From: Mesorhizobium sp. B4-1-4
GTDB taxonomy: Bacteria; Pseudomonadota; Alphaproteobacteria; Rhizobiales; Rhizobiaceae
Assembly (NCBI RefSeq): GCF_006439395.2
Contig: NZ_CP083950.1
Coordinates: 5,755,001-5,819,000 of the forward strand
Reading direction: 5' to 3'
DNA length: 64,000 bases
Shown piece after piece: positions 53,085-64,000 of this stretch; positions within the stretch are counted from its first letter, which is position 1; each line of letters begins with the position of its first letter. The translations under genes were made by a program, and so were the position numbers. The notes below the pieces were generated by a model. It was not told where the DNA came from, ran no database searches, and saw nothing but the letters and a program-made list of their open reading frames with translations.

Positions 53085-53786
53085 ATGAGCCCGCAAGACA
53101 GGCCAAGCCGTACGACCGAAGCCTTTTTCGGTCGTCGGCGCGGCAAGCCCGTTCGCCCGCAGCAGGCCGCGGCCCTGGAAAGCGGCCTTGGCGCCTATCG
53201 GCTCGATCTGGCGACCGCGGCGCCGCCGGATCTGCGCACTCTGTTTGAAGCTGACGTTTCGGCCGTGCGGCTCGAAATCGGCTTTGGCGGTGGCGAACAT
53301 CTCCTGCATCGCGCCGTCGAGGCGCCGACGATCGGCTTCATCGGCGTCGAGCCCTTCGTCAACGGCATGGCCAAGATGATGATGGCGGTCCGGGAAAGGC
53401 CGCTTGCCAATCTCAGGGTCTATGACGACGACGCCACGCAATTGCTCGACTGGCTGCCCTCGGCCTCGCTGGAGGGCATTGATCTTCTTTATCCCGACCC
53501 CTGGCCGAAGAAGAAGCACTGGAAGCGGCGCTTCGTCAGCCAGGTCAATCTCGACCGTTTCGCGCGTGTCCTGAAGCCGGGTTCGAAATTCCGCTTCGCG
53601 TCCGATATCGACACCTATGTGAACTGGACCTTGCTGCATTGCCGGGCGCACGGCGCCTTCGCATGGCAGGCCGCGGAAGCGGCGGACTGGCATCGCCCTT
53701 ACGATGGCTGGCCAGGCACCCGTTACGAGGCGAAGGCCATTCGCGAGGGCCGGCCGCCCGCCTATCTGACTTTCGTCAGGACATAA
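53085..53786 (+). CDS. trmB: tRNA (guanine-N7-)-methyltransferase
   Basis: 233 residues. SAM-binding EIGFGGGEH near residue 65, YPDPWPKKKHWKRRFV near residue 140 (the TrmB signature), and RYEAKAIREGRP-type C-terminus. It methylates G46 of tRNA. It lies 29 bases after metK and its stop is 13 bases from that of a convergent small gene. Confidence 0.94.
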   Translation: MSPQDRPSRTTEAFFGRRRGKPVRPQQAAALESGLGAYRLDLATAAPPDLRTLFEADVSAVRLEIGFGGGEHLLHRAVEAPTIGFIGVEPFVNGMAKMMMAVRERPLANLRVYDDDATQLLDWLPSASLEGIDLLYPDPWPKKKHWKRRFVSQVNLDRFARVLKPGSKFRFASDIDTYVNWTLLHCRAHGAFAWQAAEAADWHRPYDGWPGTRYEAKAIREGRPPAYLTFVRT

Positions 53787-53799
53787 GCCTTCCGGCAGC

Positions 53800-53964
53800 T
53801 CAGAAACGGCCGATTCGGTCGAACACAGCCGGATCCATGCCAAGCTTGCGCAGGTCGTCCGCGCGCGGCTTGCCGCCGGCTTCCACGGCGCGCGATGCGG
53901 CGATGGCGCTGCCGAACGTTGTGAAGAGATCGCCCAAGGCGGAAAATATTCTGCGGTTGCTCAT
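53800..53964 (-). CDS. Small unassigned protein, 54 residues
   Basis: An ATG at 53964 preceded by AAAGGACA (a good ribosome binding site, read on the minus strand) opens 54 codons ending at 53800. The protein starts MSNRRIFSALGDLFTTFG and ends MDPAVFDRIGRF, with an Ala-rich helix (SAIAASRAVEAGG) and a basic middle (KPRADDLRKLGM). Its size and composition recall the small DUF1127-like proteins of rhizobia, but I cannot assign the family. Codon use is like that of neighbours. It is convergent with trmB and divergent from rimP. Confidence 0.6.
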   Translation of the reverse strand: MSNRRIFSALGDLFTTFGSAIAASRAVEAGGKPRADDLRKLGMDPAVFDRIGRF

Positions 53965-54166
53965 GATCTTGTCCTTTCGCGCGGCAATTCTGTTCGTGTC
54001 GTGGCTAAAGGAGCGTCCTGTCGGCGCACACAGGGGGATTGCCGCATGGGGCCATGCGTCTGAAGCAGCGCGGATGCCGTCAGGGCTTTTGCCGCCCCGG
54101 CACAGCGGACTTGAAACGCCGGCCCGGATCGTCTATATCAGCTTCAAATTCTTGGTCGGTATGACG

Positions 54167-54198
54167 AAGAGTGGGTCCACCCGGTCCCGCTCTTTTTT
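54167..54198 (+). promoter_or_regulatory. Terminator-like hairpin in the rimP leader
   Basis: AAGAGTGGG and CCCGCTCTT form a 9-bp stem with one G-U pair and a 10-base loop, running into a six-T tract. It lies 41 bases before the rimP ATG with no plus-strand gene upstream for 380 bases, so it cannot be a normal gene-end terminator and is a candidate attenuator of the rimP-nusA-infB operon. The loop (TCCACCCGGT) offers an alternative pairing with GTGGG. Confidence 0.6.
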
Positions 54199-54238
54199 AT
54201 TACCTGCCGATAGGTTCGAAAAGAACGACAGGGATTAG

Positions 54239-54886
54239 ATGACTGCAACGGCAAGCGAAGGTGACGACCGCATCATCCGCGAAAGCGGCATCGATGCGCG
54301 CATCGCGCTGATCATCCAACCCGTGCTGCGCGGCATCGGGTTTCGCCTGGTGCGCGTGCGCCTGTCCGGTCAGAACGGGCTGACGCTGCAGATCATGGCC
54401 GAGCGCGAGGACGGCACCATGACCGTCGAGGATTGCGAAGCGGTCAGCCGCGCGGTGTCGCCGGCGCTCGACGTCGACGATCCGATCGAGAAGGCGTATC
54501 ATCTGGAAGTCTCTTCTCCCGGCATCGACCGGCCGCTGGTCCGCAAATCGGATTTCACGGCGTGGACTGGCCACCTAGTGAAGATGGAGACGTCGGTCGT
54601 CGTCGCCGACCGCAAGCGCTTCAAGGGCAAGATCGCCGAAGCCGGCGAAAATGACGTGCTGATAGAGCGCGACAAGGCGGCCTATGGCGAGGAGCCGACG
54701 GTGCGCGTGCCTTACGATGCGATCGCAGAGGCGCGCCTGATCCTGACCGACGATCTGATCCGCGATGCCTTGTCGAAGGACAACAGGGCGCGCAAGGAAG
54801 CCAAGAAACGCCGCGGCGAGCCGGACGACGACGTGCCGGAGGGTGCGGAAACGGATGTCACGGAAGAACACGAACAGGAAAGTTGA
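54239..54886 (+). CDS. rimP: Ribosome maturation factor RimP
   Basis: 215 residues. Two-domain RimP fold with LEVSSPGIDRPL near residue 84 as the family signature. The C-terminal 40 residues are a charged Lys/Asp/Glu tail absent from the E. coli protein. It is needed for 30S maturation. First gene of the rimP-nusA-ylxR-infB-rbfA-truB operon; AGGGA stands 5 bases before the ATG. Confidence 0.95.
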   Translation: MTATASEGDDRIIRESGIDARIALIIQPVLRGIGFRLVRVRLSGQNGLTLQIMAEREDGTMTVEDCEAVSRAVSPALDVDDPIEKAYHLEVSSPGIDRPLVRKSDFTAWTGHLVKMETSVVVADRKRFKGKIAEAGENDVLIERDKAAYGEEPTVRVPYDAIAEARLILTDDLIRDALSKDNRARKEAKKRRGEPDDDVPEGAETDVTEEHEQES

Positions 54887-54935
54887 TTGAGCTGCCGGAC
54901 CCGAAGGTCCGGCAAACAGGCTCGGGAGAAAGAAC

Positions 54936-56531
54936 ATGGTTGTAAGCGCCAACAGACTTGAACTGCTGCAGATTGCCGACGCGGTCGCGCGTGAAAAGTC
55001 GATCGACAAGTCGATCGTCATCGCCGCCATGGCCGATGCGATCCAGAAAGCGGCGCGTTCGCGTTACGGCCAGGAGACCAACATCCGTGCCGACATCAAC
55101 CCGAACACCGGCGAGATGAAGCTGCAGCGGCTGATGGAAGTGGTCGAGAAGGTCGACGATTATGCCACGCAGATCGCCATTTCCTCTGCCCGGGAGCGCA
55201 ATCCCGACGCTCAGCTCGGCGATTTCATCGCCGAGCAGCTGCCGCCGATGGATTTCGGCCGCATCGCCGCCCAGTCCGCCAAGCAGGTCATCGTGCAGAA
55301 GGTGCGCGAGGCTGAACGCGACCGCCAGTATGACGAATACAAGGACCGCATCGGCGAGATCGTCAACGGCACCGTCAAGCGCGTCGAATATGGCAATGTC
55401 ATCGTCGATCTCGGCCGTGGCGAGGCGATCATCCGCCGTGACGAACTGATCCCGCGCGAGAACTATAAGTATGGCGACCGCGTCCGTGCCTACGTCTACG
55501 ACGTGCGCCGCGAGCAGCGCGGCCCGCAGATATTCCTGTCGCGCACCCATCCGCAGTTCATGGCCAAGCTCTTCACCATGGAAGTGCCGGAAATCTATGA
55601 CGGCATCATCGAGATCAAGTCGGTCGCCCGTGACCCTGGCTCGCGCGCCAAGATCGCCGTCATCTCGCGCGACAGCTCGATCGATCCGGTCGGTGCCTGC
55701 GTCGGTATGCGCGGCAGCCGCGTCCAGGCGGTCGTCGGCGAATTGCAGGGCGAGAAGATCGACATCATTCCGTGGTCGCCCTCGGCCGCTTCCTTCATCG
55801 TCAACGCGCTGCAGCCGGCCGAAGTCGCCAAGGTGGTTCTCGACGAGGATGCCGAGCGCATCGAGGTTGTGGTGCCGGACGATCAACTGTCGTTGGCCAT
55901 CGGCCGTCGCGGCCAGAACGTGCGCCTTGCCTCGCAGCTCACCGGCTGGGACATCGACATCCTGACCGAGCAGGAAGAGAGCGAGCGGCGTCAGAAGGAA
56001 TTCGTCGAGCGCTCGGCGCTGTTCATGGAAGCCCTCGACGTCGACGAAATGGTCGGCCAGGTGCTTGCCTCGGAAGGCTTCACCAGCGTCGAGGAAGTGG
56101 CCTACGTCGATTCCGGCGAAATCTCCTCGATCGACGGCTTCGACGAGGACACCGCTTCGGAAATCCAGACCCGCGCCCGCGAATATCTGGAGAAGATCGA
56201 GGCCCAGCACGACGAGAAGCGCAAGGCGCTGGGTGTCAAGGACGAGCTGCGCGAAATCCCCGGCATCACCACCGCCATGATGGTGACGCTTGGCGAAGAC
56301 GGCGTGAAGACGATCGAGGATTTCGCCGGCTATGCCGCCGACGACCTGACTGGCTGGAAGGAACGCAAGGACGGCGAAACCAAGGTGTACCCCGGCGTGC
56401 TGGCCAATCACGGCGTTTCGCGCGCCGACGCCGAGCAGATGGTGCTCGCCGCCCGTCTCAAGGCCGGCTGGATTTCCGAGGACGAGCTTGCGGCCGACGA
56501 AGCATCGGCTGACGAAGCCGTTGGTGCGTGA
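54936..56531 (+). CDS. nusA: Transcription termination/antitermination factor NusA
   Basis: 531 residues. N-terminal RNA-polymerase-binding domain, S1 domain (GEIVNGTVKRVEYGNVIVDLG near residue 145), KH1 and KH2 (VGACVGMRGSRVQAV near residue 250; AIGRRGQNVRLAS near residue 320), then two acidic repeats to the C-terminus (EEVAYVDSGEISSIDGFDED). It modulates pausing and rrn antitermination. 49 bases after rimP. Confidence 0.96.
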   Translation: MVVSANRLELLQIADAVAREKSIDKSIVIAAMADAIQKAARSRYGQETNIRADINPNTGEMKLQRLMEVVEKVDDYATQIAISSARERNPDAQLGDFIAEQLPPMDFGRIAAQSAKQVIVQKVREAERDRQYDEYKDRIGEIVNGTVKRVEYGNVIVDLGRGEAIIRRDELIPRENYKYGDRVRAYVYDVRREQRGPQIFLSRTHPQFMAKLFTMEVPEIYDGIIEIKSVARDPGSRAKIAVISRDSSIDPVGACVGMRGSRVQAVVGELQGEKIDIIPWSPSAASFIVNALQPAEVAKVVLDEDAERIEVVVPDDQLSLAIGRRGQNVRLASQLTGWDIDILTEQEESERRQKEFVERSALFMEALDVDEMVGQVLASEGFTSVEEVAYVDSGEISSIDGFDEDTASEIQTRAREYLEKIEAQHDEKRKALGVKDELREIPGITTAMMVTLGEDGVKTIEDFAGYAADDLTGWKERKDGETKVYPGVLANHGVSRADAEQMVLAARLKAGWISEDELAADEASADEAVGA

Positions 56532-56569
56532 GGTGAAACCGCATCGCACAGAACCCGCCCCTGGACGAG

Positions 56570-57216
56570 ATGAACGATCGCACCTGCATCGTCACCCGCA
56601 AGCAGGCCGAACCGGATGATCTGATCCGGTTCGTCGTCGGCCCGGATTCGGCCGTCGTTCCCGATCTTAAGAGAAATCTGCCCGGCCGTGGTTGCTGGGT
56701 GAGTGCTGACCGCTTACATATCGACAAGGCGGCGGCCAAAAACCTCTTTGCCCGCGCCTTCAAGGCACAGGTGGTTGTGCCGCCCGATCTGGGCGGCATG
56801 GTCGATGGGTTGCTCTCCAAATCCGCGCTTGGCATGCTGGGTCTCGCCCGCAAGGCAGGCGCGATAGCGCTGGGTGCCACCAAGGTCGAGAGCGCGGTGC
56901 GTGGCGGGTTGGCGCTTTTCGTGCTCCACGCGACCGAAGCGTCCGACGATGGCGTACGCAAGATCAGCCAGGCGCGGCGGGCGACCGTCCATATTGGCGG
57001 CCCTTCCATCCTTGCCTACAAACTTTTCTCCGAGGCCGAGTTGAGCTTGGCATTGGGGGGTACAAATGTGATACATGCTGCCGTCCTCGCGGGAGACGCG
57101 GGTAAGGCGGTCCAGAAGCGCATGGTTGCGCTCGACCGGTATCGGGGCGGTACCCCGGACGATCTGGCAATGCTTGCGGCCGTTGCTGACGAAGATGAGG
57201 CCGCAGAGGATATGGA

Positions 57217-57220
<4 letters not shown>
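56570..57220 (+). CDS. YlxR/L7Ae-type RNA-binding protein
   Basis: 216 residues. N-terminal YlxR (DUF448) domain with RTCIVTRKQAEPDDLIRF and LPGRGCWV (about 3-50), then an L7Ae/L30e-like domain (ALGMLGLARKAGAIALGATKV near residue 95). Bacteria outside alphaproteobacteria encode these as two genes; here they are fused, the usual alphaproteobacterial form. It lies between nusA and infB and overlaps infB by 4 bases (ATGA). Confidence 0.9.
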
Positions 57221-59796
<2,576 letters not shown>

Positions 59797-59818
59797 GTTC
59801 GAATGACTTGTCGGTATC

Positions 59819-59844
59819 GGGCGGTGGTCGTAAGACCGCCGCCC
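59819..59844 (+). terminator. Hairpin between infB and rbfA
   Basis: An 11-bp stem (GGGCGGTGGTC / GACCGCCGCCC, one G-U pair) with a GTAA loop, 22 bases after the infB stop. No T-run follows. It may protect the infB mRNA end or set relative expression of rbfA-truB. Confidence 0.5.
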
Positions 59845-59918
59845 AAAGCCTGTTGAGAACTGTTTGAGACATGCGGCACGGTCCCATCCCGCGCCTCACG
59901 CTTTCAGGATTGAGAAAA

Positions 59919-60359
59919 ATGCCCCGTTCCACCACATCCGGTCCATCCCAGCGCATGCTGCGCGTTGGCGAGCAGGTGCGCCATGCGCTTTCCGAAACCC
60001 TGCAGCGCGGCGAGATCATCGACCCGTTGATTGAAAACTCGGTCGTTTCGGTCTCCGAAGTGCGCATGTCGCCCGATCTCAAGATCGCCACGGCCTTTGT
60101 ATCCCCGCTCGGTGCAAAGGATGCCGGCGCCGTCATCGAAGCGCTCAACAAGCATGCGAAATTCGTCCGCGGCCGTGTCTCCGGTGCGCTCAGGCAAATG
60201 AAATACATGCCGGAGTTCCGCTTCCGGCTGGACACATCCTTCGACAATTTCGCCAGGATCAACGACCTGCTGAAGTCGCCCGAAGTGGCCCGCGATCTTG
60301 ATGCGGACGACGACAAGAACAAAGACGACAGGGTCAAAGACGACAGGGACAGCGAATAA
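59919..60359 (+). CDS. rbfA: 30S ribosome-binding factor RbfA
   Basis: 146 residues from ATG 59919. RbfA KH-like fold with QRMLRVGEQVRHALSE at the start and MKYMPEFRFRLDTSFDN near residue 105. The C-terminus is a short Asp/Lys tail. It works in late 30S assembly and cold adaptation. The stop overlaps the truB start (TAATG). Confidence 0.94.
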   Translation: MPRSTTSGPSQRMLRVGEQVRHALSETLQRGEIIDPLIENSVVSVSEVRMSPDLKIATAFVSPLGAKDAGAVIEALNKHAKFVRGRVSGALRQMKYMPEFRFRLDTSFDNFARINDLLKSPEVARDLDADDDKNKDDRVKDDRDSE

Positions 60360-61336
60360 TGGGGCGTCGCGGCAAGAAAAAGGGTCGGCCGGTCTCCGGC
60401 TGGGTGGTGCTGGACAAGCCGGTCGGCATGGGATCGACCGAGGCTGTGTCCAAGATCAAATGGCTGTTCCAGGCCGAAAAAGCCGGCCACGCCGGTACGC
60501 TCGACCCTCTGGCTTCCGGCATGCTGCCGATCGCGCTCGGCGAAGCTACCAAGACCGTGCCTTACGTGCAGGACGGCGCCAAGATTTATCGTTTCACCGT
60601 CGCCTGGGGCGATGAGCGCTCCACCGACGATCTTGAAGGGCCGGTGACGAAGAGCTCTGACCTGCGTCCGACCGAAGCCGAGGTGCGGGCCCTGCTGCCG
60701 AAATACACCGGCGTCATCATGCAGACGCCGCCGCAATTCTCGGCCGTCAAGATCGCGGGCGAACGCGCCTACGACCTAGCCCGCGAAGGCGAGACGGTCG
60801 ACATCCCCCCGCGCGAGATCGAGATCGGGCGTCTCGACGTCGTCGAGCACGGCGCCGATTACACGGTTTTCGAGGTCGAATGCGGCAAGGGCACCTATGT
60901 GCGTTCGCTGGCGCGTGACATGGGCCGCGACCTCGGCTGCTTCGGCCATGTTTCCGACCTGCGCCGGGTCGAGGTCGAGCCGTTCACGCCGCAGGATTTC
61001 GTTACCATCGCCGACCTTGAGGCGGCGCGCTTCGGCGCGCAAGGTGAAGACAAGTCAGGTTCGGACGACGGCGGCGACGCCCCGGACGCGCCGATCGACT
61101 TCGACGCGATCGATGCGCTTCTTGTCGATACGTCAGCGGCTCTCGATTGCCTGCCGCAGATCGCCATCAGCGATGACGCCGCGACCAAGATCCGTCTCGG
61201 CAACCCGGTCATCATTCGTGGCCGCGATGCGCCGGTGGAGGCTGAAGAAGCCTGCGCGACGGCACGCGGCAAGCTGGTTGCCATCGGCGCGATCGAACAG
61301 GGCATGTTCAAGCCCAAGCGGGTCTTTGCCGGCTGA
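60359..61336 (+). CDS. truB: tRNA pseudouridine(55) synthase
   Basis: 325 residues. Catalytic Asp49 is in GHAGTLDPLASGMLP; VECGKGTYVRSLARDMG near residue 175 is the second family signature. An insert rich in Asp and Gly (about 225-245) precedes the C-terminal domain. It makes pseudouridine 55 in the T loop of tRNA. Overlaps rbfA by one base. Confidence 0.95.
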   Translation: MGRRGKKKGRPVSGWVVLDKPVGMGSTEAVSKIKWLFQAEKAGHAGTLDPLASGMLPIALGEATKTVPYVQDGAKIYRFTVAWGDERSTDDLEGPVTKSSDLRPTEAEVRALLPKYTGVIMQTPPQFSAVKIAGERAYDLAREGETVDIPPREIEIGRLDVVEHGADYTVFEVECGKGTYVRSLARDMGRDLGCFGHVSDLRRVEVEPFTPQDFVTIADLEAARFGAQGEDKSGSDDGGDAPDAPIDFDAIDALLVDTSAALDCLPQIAISDDAATKIRLGNPVIIRGRDAPVEAEEACATARGKLVAIGAIEQGMFKPKRVFAG

Positions 61337-61380
61337 TGGCTCTCGTCTAACTTCGGTTGGACTTTAAGATCGGGGGGCAC

Positions 61381-62475
61381 ATGGCAAAGGCCGAGGCGGT
61401 GAAAAAGCGGGCGCCGGTGAAGACGCGGCGGCCGCCGGTCGGCGCCTCGCCGGGCACGCTGATCGCCGATCCGGCGGCGCGGCGCTCCGAACTGCGGCTG
61501 ACCCTGATCTCGCCGCAGAAATTCAAGACCATCGACAATGCCAGCATCGACGACGTCGAGGCCAATTGCCACAAATGGCCGGTGATCTGGCTCGACTGCA
61601 CTGGTCTCGCCAACATCCAGCTGATCGAGGAGATCGGCCGCATCTTCAGCCTGCACCCGCTGGCGCTGGAGGACGTCGTCAACACCGGCCAGCGGCCGAA
61701 GGTCGACTTCTTCGAGGATCATGTTTTCGTCGTCGTGCGCATGATCGACGATATCACCGCGCATCGCTACGAACAGATCGCTGTGTTCCTCGGCGAGAAC
61801 TTCGTCGTCACTTTCCAGGAGCGCGAGGGAGATCCGTTCGATCCCGTGCGCAAGCGCATCGAGAGTTCGGCGCCCAATCGGTTGCGCACGCGCGGCGCCG
61901 ATTATCTGGCCTATGCACTGATCGACGCCATCGTTGACAGCTATTTCCCGCCGATCGAGGCGGCCGGCGACCTAGTCGACGGCATCGAGGACCAGATGCT
62001 GCATTCGACGCACAAGCACCAGATGCGGCAGCTGCATGAATTGCGGCGCGACGCCAATGTGCTGAAGGGCGTGCTTTGGCCGATGCGCGATGCCCTGGCG
62101 ACGCTGATCCGCAACGACGTGGCCTGTGTCAGAGCCGAGACCAAGGTCTTCCTCAACGACACGCTCGACCATTCGCTCCGGCTGATCGAGCTGGTGGAGA
62201 CCCAGCGCGACATGCTGACCGGACTGATCGAGATGCATCTGTCGCTGAGCCAGGCGCGCACCAACGACGTCATCAGCTATCTGACCATCGTCTCGGTCAT
62301 CTTCATGCCGCTCACATTCCTGGTTGGCGTCTGGGGCATGAACTTCGATCCCGGGAGTTCGCCCTGGAACATGCCGGAGCTGAAGGCCTATTACGGCTAT
62401 CCCGCGTCGTTGCTGTTCATGGCCGTTATCGCCGCTGGGCTGATCGCCTTTTTCAAATGGAAGAAATGGCTGTAA
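61381..62475 (+). CDS. corA: CorA-family divalent cation transporter
   Basis: 364 residues from ATG 61381, preceded by a GGGGGG tract. A large cytoplasmic domain (about 1-300) ends in two C-terminal membrane helices; the selectivity motif GMN (VWGMNFDP, near 319-321) lies between them, and the chain ends KWKKWL. It imports magnesium (or cobalt/nickel) as a pentamer. It lies 44 bases after truB; a hydrophilic Lys/Arg-rich N-terminus is unusual but not diagnostic. Confidence 0.92.
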   Translation: MAKAEAVKKRAPVKTRRPPVGASPGTLIADPAARRSELRLTLISPQKFKTIDNASIDDVEANCHKWPVIWLDCTGLANIQLIEEIGRIFSLHPLALEDVVNTGQRPKVDFFEDHVFVVVRMIDDITAHRYEQIAVFLGENFVVTFQEREGDPFDPVRKRIESSAPNRLRTRGADYLAYALIDAIVDSYFPPIEAAGDLVDGIEDQMLHSTHKHQMRQLHELRRDANVLKGVLWPMRDALATLIRNDVACVRAETKVFLNDTLDHSLRLIELVETQRDMLTGLIEMHLSLSQARTNDVISYLTIVSVIFMPLTFLVGVWGMNFDPGSSPWNMPELKAYYGYPASLLFMAVIAAGLIAFFKWKKWL

Positions 62476-62658
62476 CCGGTACAAAACTTGGTATTTCGAG
62501 CTGAAAAGCCGGCTTTGTGAATTGGGCTGGTGTTTTGCCGGGAATTGCACTATATGCGCCGCAGCATAGCGCTAGGACGCTTTGCTTGCACCGGCCCCTG
62601 CTGGACGACATCCCGGCTGAGGGCGACCCGTTTCCTCGAACAGATAAGGAAAAACACG

Positions 62659-62928
62659 ATGTCGATTACTGCCGAGCGCAAGAAGGAATTGATGGGTGAA
62701 TTCGCTACCGCCAAGGGCGATACCGGGTCTCCGGAAGTCCAGGTGGCCATCCTTTCCGAGCGCATCAAGAACCTGACCGACCATTTCAAGGACCACAAGA
62801 AGGATAACCATTCCCGTCGTGGTCTGCTCGCTCTCGTGTCCCAGCGCCGCAGCCTGCTTGATTATCTCAAGCGCAAGGACGACGCGCGCTACCAGACGCT
62901 GATCGAGAAGCTCGGTCTGCGCCGTTGA
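62659..62928 (+). CDS. rpsO: 30S ribosomal protein S15
   Basis: 89 residues, exactly the standard length, from ATG 62659 (the open frame upstream to 62530 is not S15). GDTGSPEVQVAIL and KDNHSRRGLLALVSQRR are the S15 signatures. It nucleates the central domain of the 30S subunit. The 183-base leader before it may hold its autoregulatory site, but I see no clear pseudoknot. Followed by a strong hairpin and then pnp, the conserved rpsO-pnp pair. Confidence 0.97.
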   Translation: MSITAERKKELMGEFATAKGDTGSPEVQVAILSERIKNLTDHFKDHKKDNHSRRGLLALVSQRRSLLDYLKRKDDARYQTLIEKLGLRR

Positions 62929-62934
62929 CGAATT

Positions 62935-62967
62935 GACCGGCGGGCTCCCACAGGGAGTCCGCCGGTC
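62935..62967 (+). terminator. Strong hairpin after rpsO
   Basis: A 15-bp stem (GACCGGCGGGCTCCC with GGGAGTCCGCCGGTC, one G-U pair) and an ACA loop, 7 bases after the rpsO stop. No T-run follows, so it may be partial terminator, processing site or RNase barrier between rpsO and pnp. Confidence 0.6.
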
Positions 62968-63064
62968 GCGCATTTGAGCATCGGGCCAACCCGAACTCGA
63001 ATGCAGGACTGGAGCGCCGCGCAGCCCATCTGGATGCCGGACGGACGCTCCGAAAAGCTGAATT

Positions 63065-63110
63065 TGCGCATGACGCGTTCCGTAAGCCGTGGTTTTCGGG
63101 GTCATGCGCA
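63065..63110. repeat. Short palindromic repeat upstream of pnp
   Basis: Perfect 10-bp ends TGCGCATGAC / GTCATGCGCA around GCGTTCCG...GGTTTTCGGG. It shares ends and core elements with the repeat after rimI (43770-43814), so the two belong to one family. Confidence 0.7.
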
Positions 63111-63338
63111 GGCCAGTCGATCGATTGGCCATATCCGGCTTCGAGCGCGCAGAGGGCCACTCGAAGTCACCCATGGACGGTCATGGGGCAGGATTGCAGG
63201 ACGCTCGTATGGCCATTGTGCCAGTCAAACCCGAGCTTCCCGTTGTCTTGCCCGTGGCTGCCCGAGAAAGGAAGCCAGAGGAAAGGGCACCCGCGCACGA
63301 TGAAACGGCGCGGCCCTTCCTCATACAAAGGACAAGAC

Positions 63339-64000
63339 ATGTTCAATCAACACAAAGTGGAAATCGAATGGGGCGGCCGCCCGCTCATCCTCGAAACCGG
63401 CAAGATCGCGCGCCAGGCTGACGGTGCCGTGCTTGCCACTTATGGCGAGACCGTGGTTCTCGCCACCGTCGTTTCGATGAAGGAGCCCAAGCCCGGCCTC
63501 GATTTCTTTCCGCTGACCGTCAACTACCAGGAAAAGACCTATGCCGCCGGCAAGATCCCGGGCGGCTATTTCAAGCGCGAAGGCCGTCCGAGCGAGAAGG
63601 AAACGCTGGTTTCCCGCCTCATCGACCGCCCGATCCGGCCGCTTTTCGCCGACGGCTACAAGAACGACACCCAGATCGTCGTCACCGTCGTCCAGCACGA
63701 TCTCGAAAATGACCCGGACATCCTGTCGATCGTCGCCACCTCGGCCGCGCTGACCCTGTCGGGCGTTCCCTTCATGGGCCCGATCGGCGGCGCCCGCGTC
63801 GGCTACATCAACGGCGAATATGTTCTCAACCCGCACATCGACGAGATGGAGGAATCCAAGCTCGACCTCGTCGTCGCCGGCACCACCGATGCCGTGCTGA
63901 TGGTCGAATCCGAAGCCAAGGAACTTTCCGAAGAGCTGATGCTCGGCGCCGTGATGTTCGGCCAGAAGGGCTTCCAGCCAGTGATCGATGCCATCATCAA
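63339..64000 (+). CDS. pnp: Polyribonucleotide nucleotidyltransferase, N-terminal part (cut by window edge)
   Basis: The first 220 codons of PNPase, open to the window end. Starts MFNQHKVEIEWGGRPLILET; the first RNase PH domain is visible with FKREGRPSEKETLVSRLIDR near residue 78, the usual FFRREGR-like substrate loop. The ATG at 63339 follows AAAGGACA. It degrades mRNA 3' to 5' and is partner of RNase E. The remaining domains, including KH and S1, are outside. Confidence 0.96.
   Translation, partial: MFNQHKVEIEWGGRPLILETGKIARQADGAVLATYGETVVLATVVSMKEPKPGLDFFPLTVNYQEKTYAAGKIPGGYFKREGRPSEKETLVSRLIDRPIRPLFADGYKNDTQIVVTVVQHDLENDPDILSIVATSAALTLSGVPFMGPIGGARVGYINGEYVLNPHIDEMEESKLDLVVAGTTDAVLMVESEAKELSEELMLGAVMFGQKGFQPVIDAII

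Larger units (their letters stand above)
62929..63338. other. Gap between rpsO and pnp
   Basis: 410 bases. It holds a strong hairpin and a palindromic repeat (listed separately). The open frames across it have no family signature. In many bacteria pnp leaders carry an RNase III-cleaved stem used for PNPase autoregulation; the only long stem here is the one directly after rpsO. Confidence 0.6.

Overview
The window is a high-GC, gene-dense chromosomal segment from an alphaproteobacterium of the Hyphomicrobiales, most likely a Mesorhizobium or close relative. The evidence is the conserved rhizobial gene order tsaB-rimI-plsC-miaB-phoH-ybeY-corC-lnt-praR-metK-trmB-rimP-nusA-infB-rbfA-truB-rpsO-pnp, an Irr-type iron box, a CycM-type cytochrome, a Yej importer with two binding proteins, and several families of short palindromic intergenic repeats typical of Mesorhizobium. 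I see no phage, IS transposase, CRISPR array, rRNA or tRNA.

Layout. 1-2.5 kb: an ATP-dependent DNA ligase (cut by the window edge) with its ligase-associated exonuclease on the minus strand, then a TPR-methyltransferase and a small probable lipoprotein on the plus strand. 3-11.6 kb: a minus-strand operon yejA-yejA-yejB-yejE-yejF-ghrA, with almost every junction overlapping. 11.7-16 kb: cycM, kdsB, pheA, a Dabb protein, nudC and a HIT protein. 16.2-22.3 kb: SRP RNA, dnaX, ybaB, an unknown gene, a SleB-like hydrolase, recR and an MltB-type transglycosylase. 22.6-27.8 kb: a complete five-gene dipeptide/oligopeptide-type ABC importer. 27.8-33.2 kb: a TriABC-like RND efflux operon with two lipoprotein adaptors. 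33.4-36 kb: gabT and a divergently placed FAD reductase.

36-42.5 kb is the most individual region. An Irr-type (ICE) palindrome stands upstream of a putative periplasmic iron operon: imelysin, bacterioferritin-associated ferredoxin (bfd), the gutted remnant of a bacterioferritin gene (bfr), a di-heme c-type oxidoreductase, a second imelysin lacking the motif histidine, and a Tat-exported DUF1513 protein. A 180-bp palindromic repeat has landed inside this operon.

42.6-64 kb is core translation, tRNA modification and ribosome maturation, running entirely on the plus strand apart from one 54-codon gene (53800-53964) on the minus strand. Candidate attenuator hairpins lie directly before rimP and metK.

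Most genes are well-known families. No wholly new system is evident. The points most worth following are the bfd/bfr/imelysin iron locus, the repeat-derived N-terminus of the transglycosylase, the leader hairpins, the unassigned small gene and the unknown gene after ybaB.
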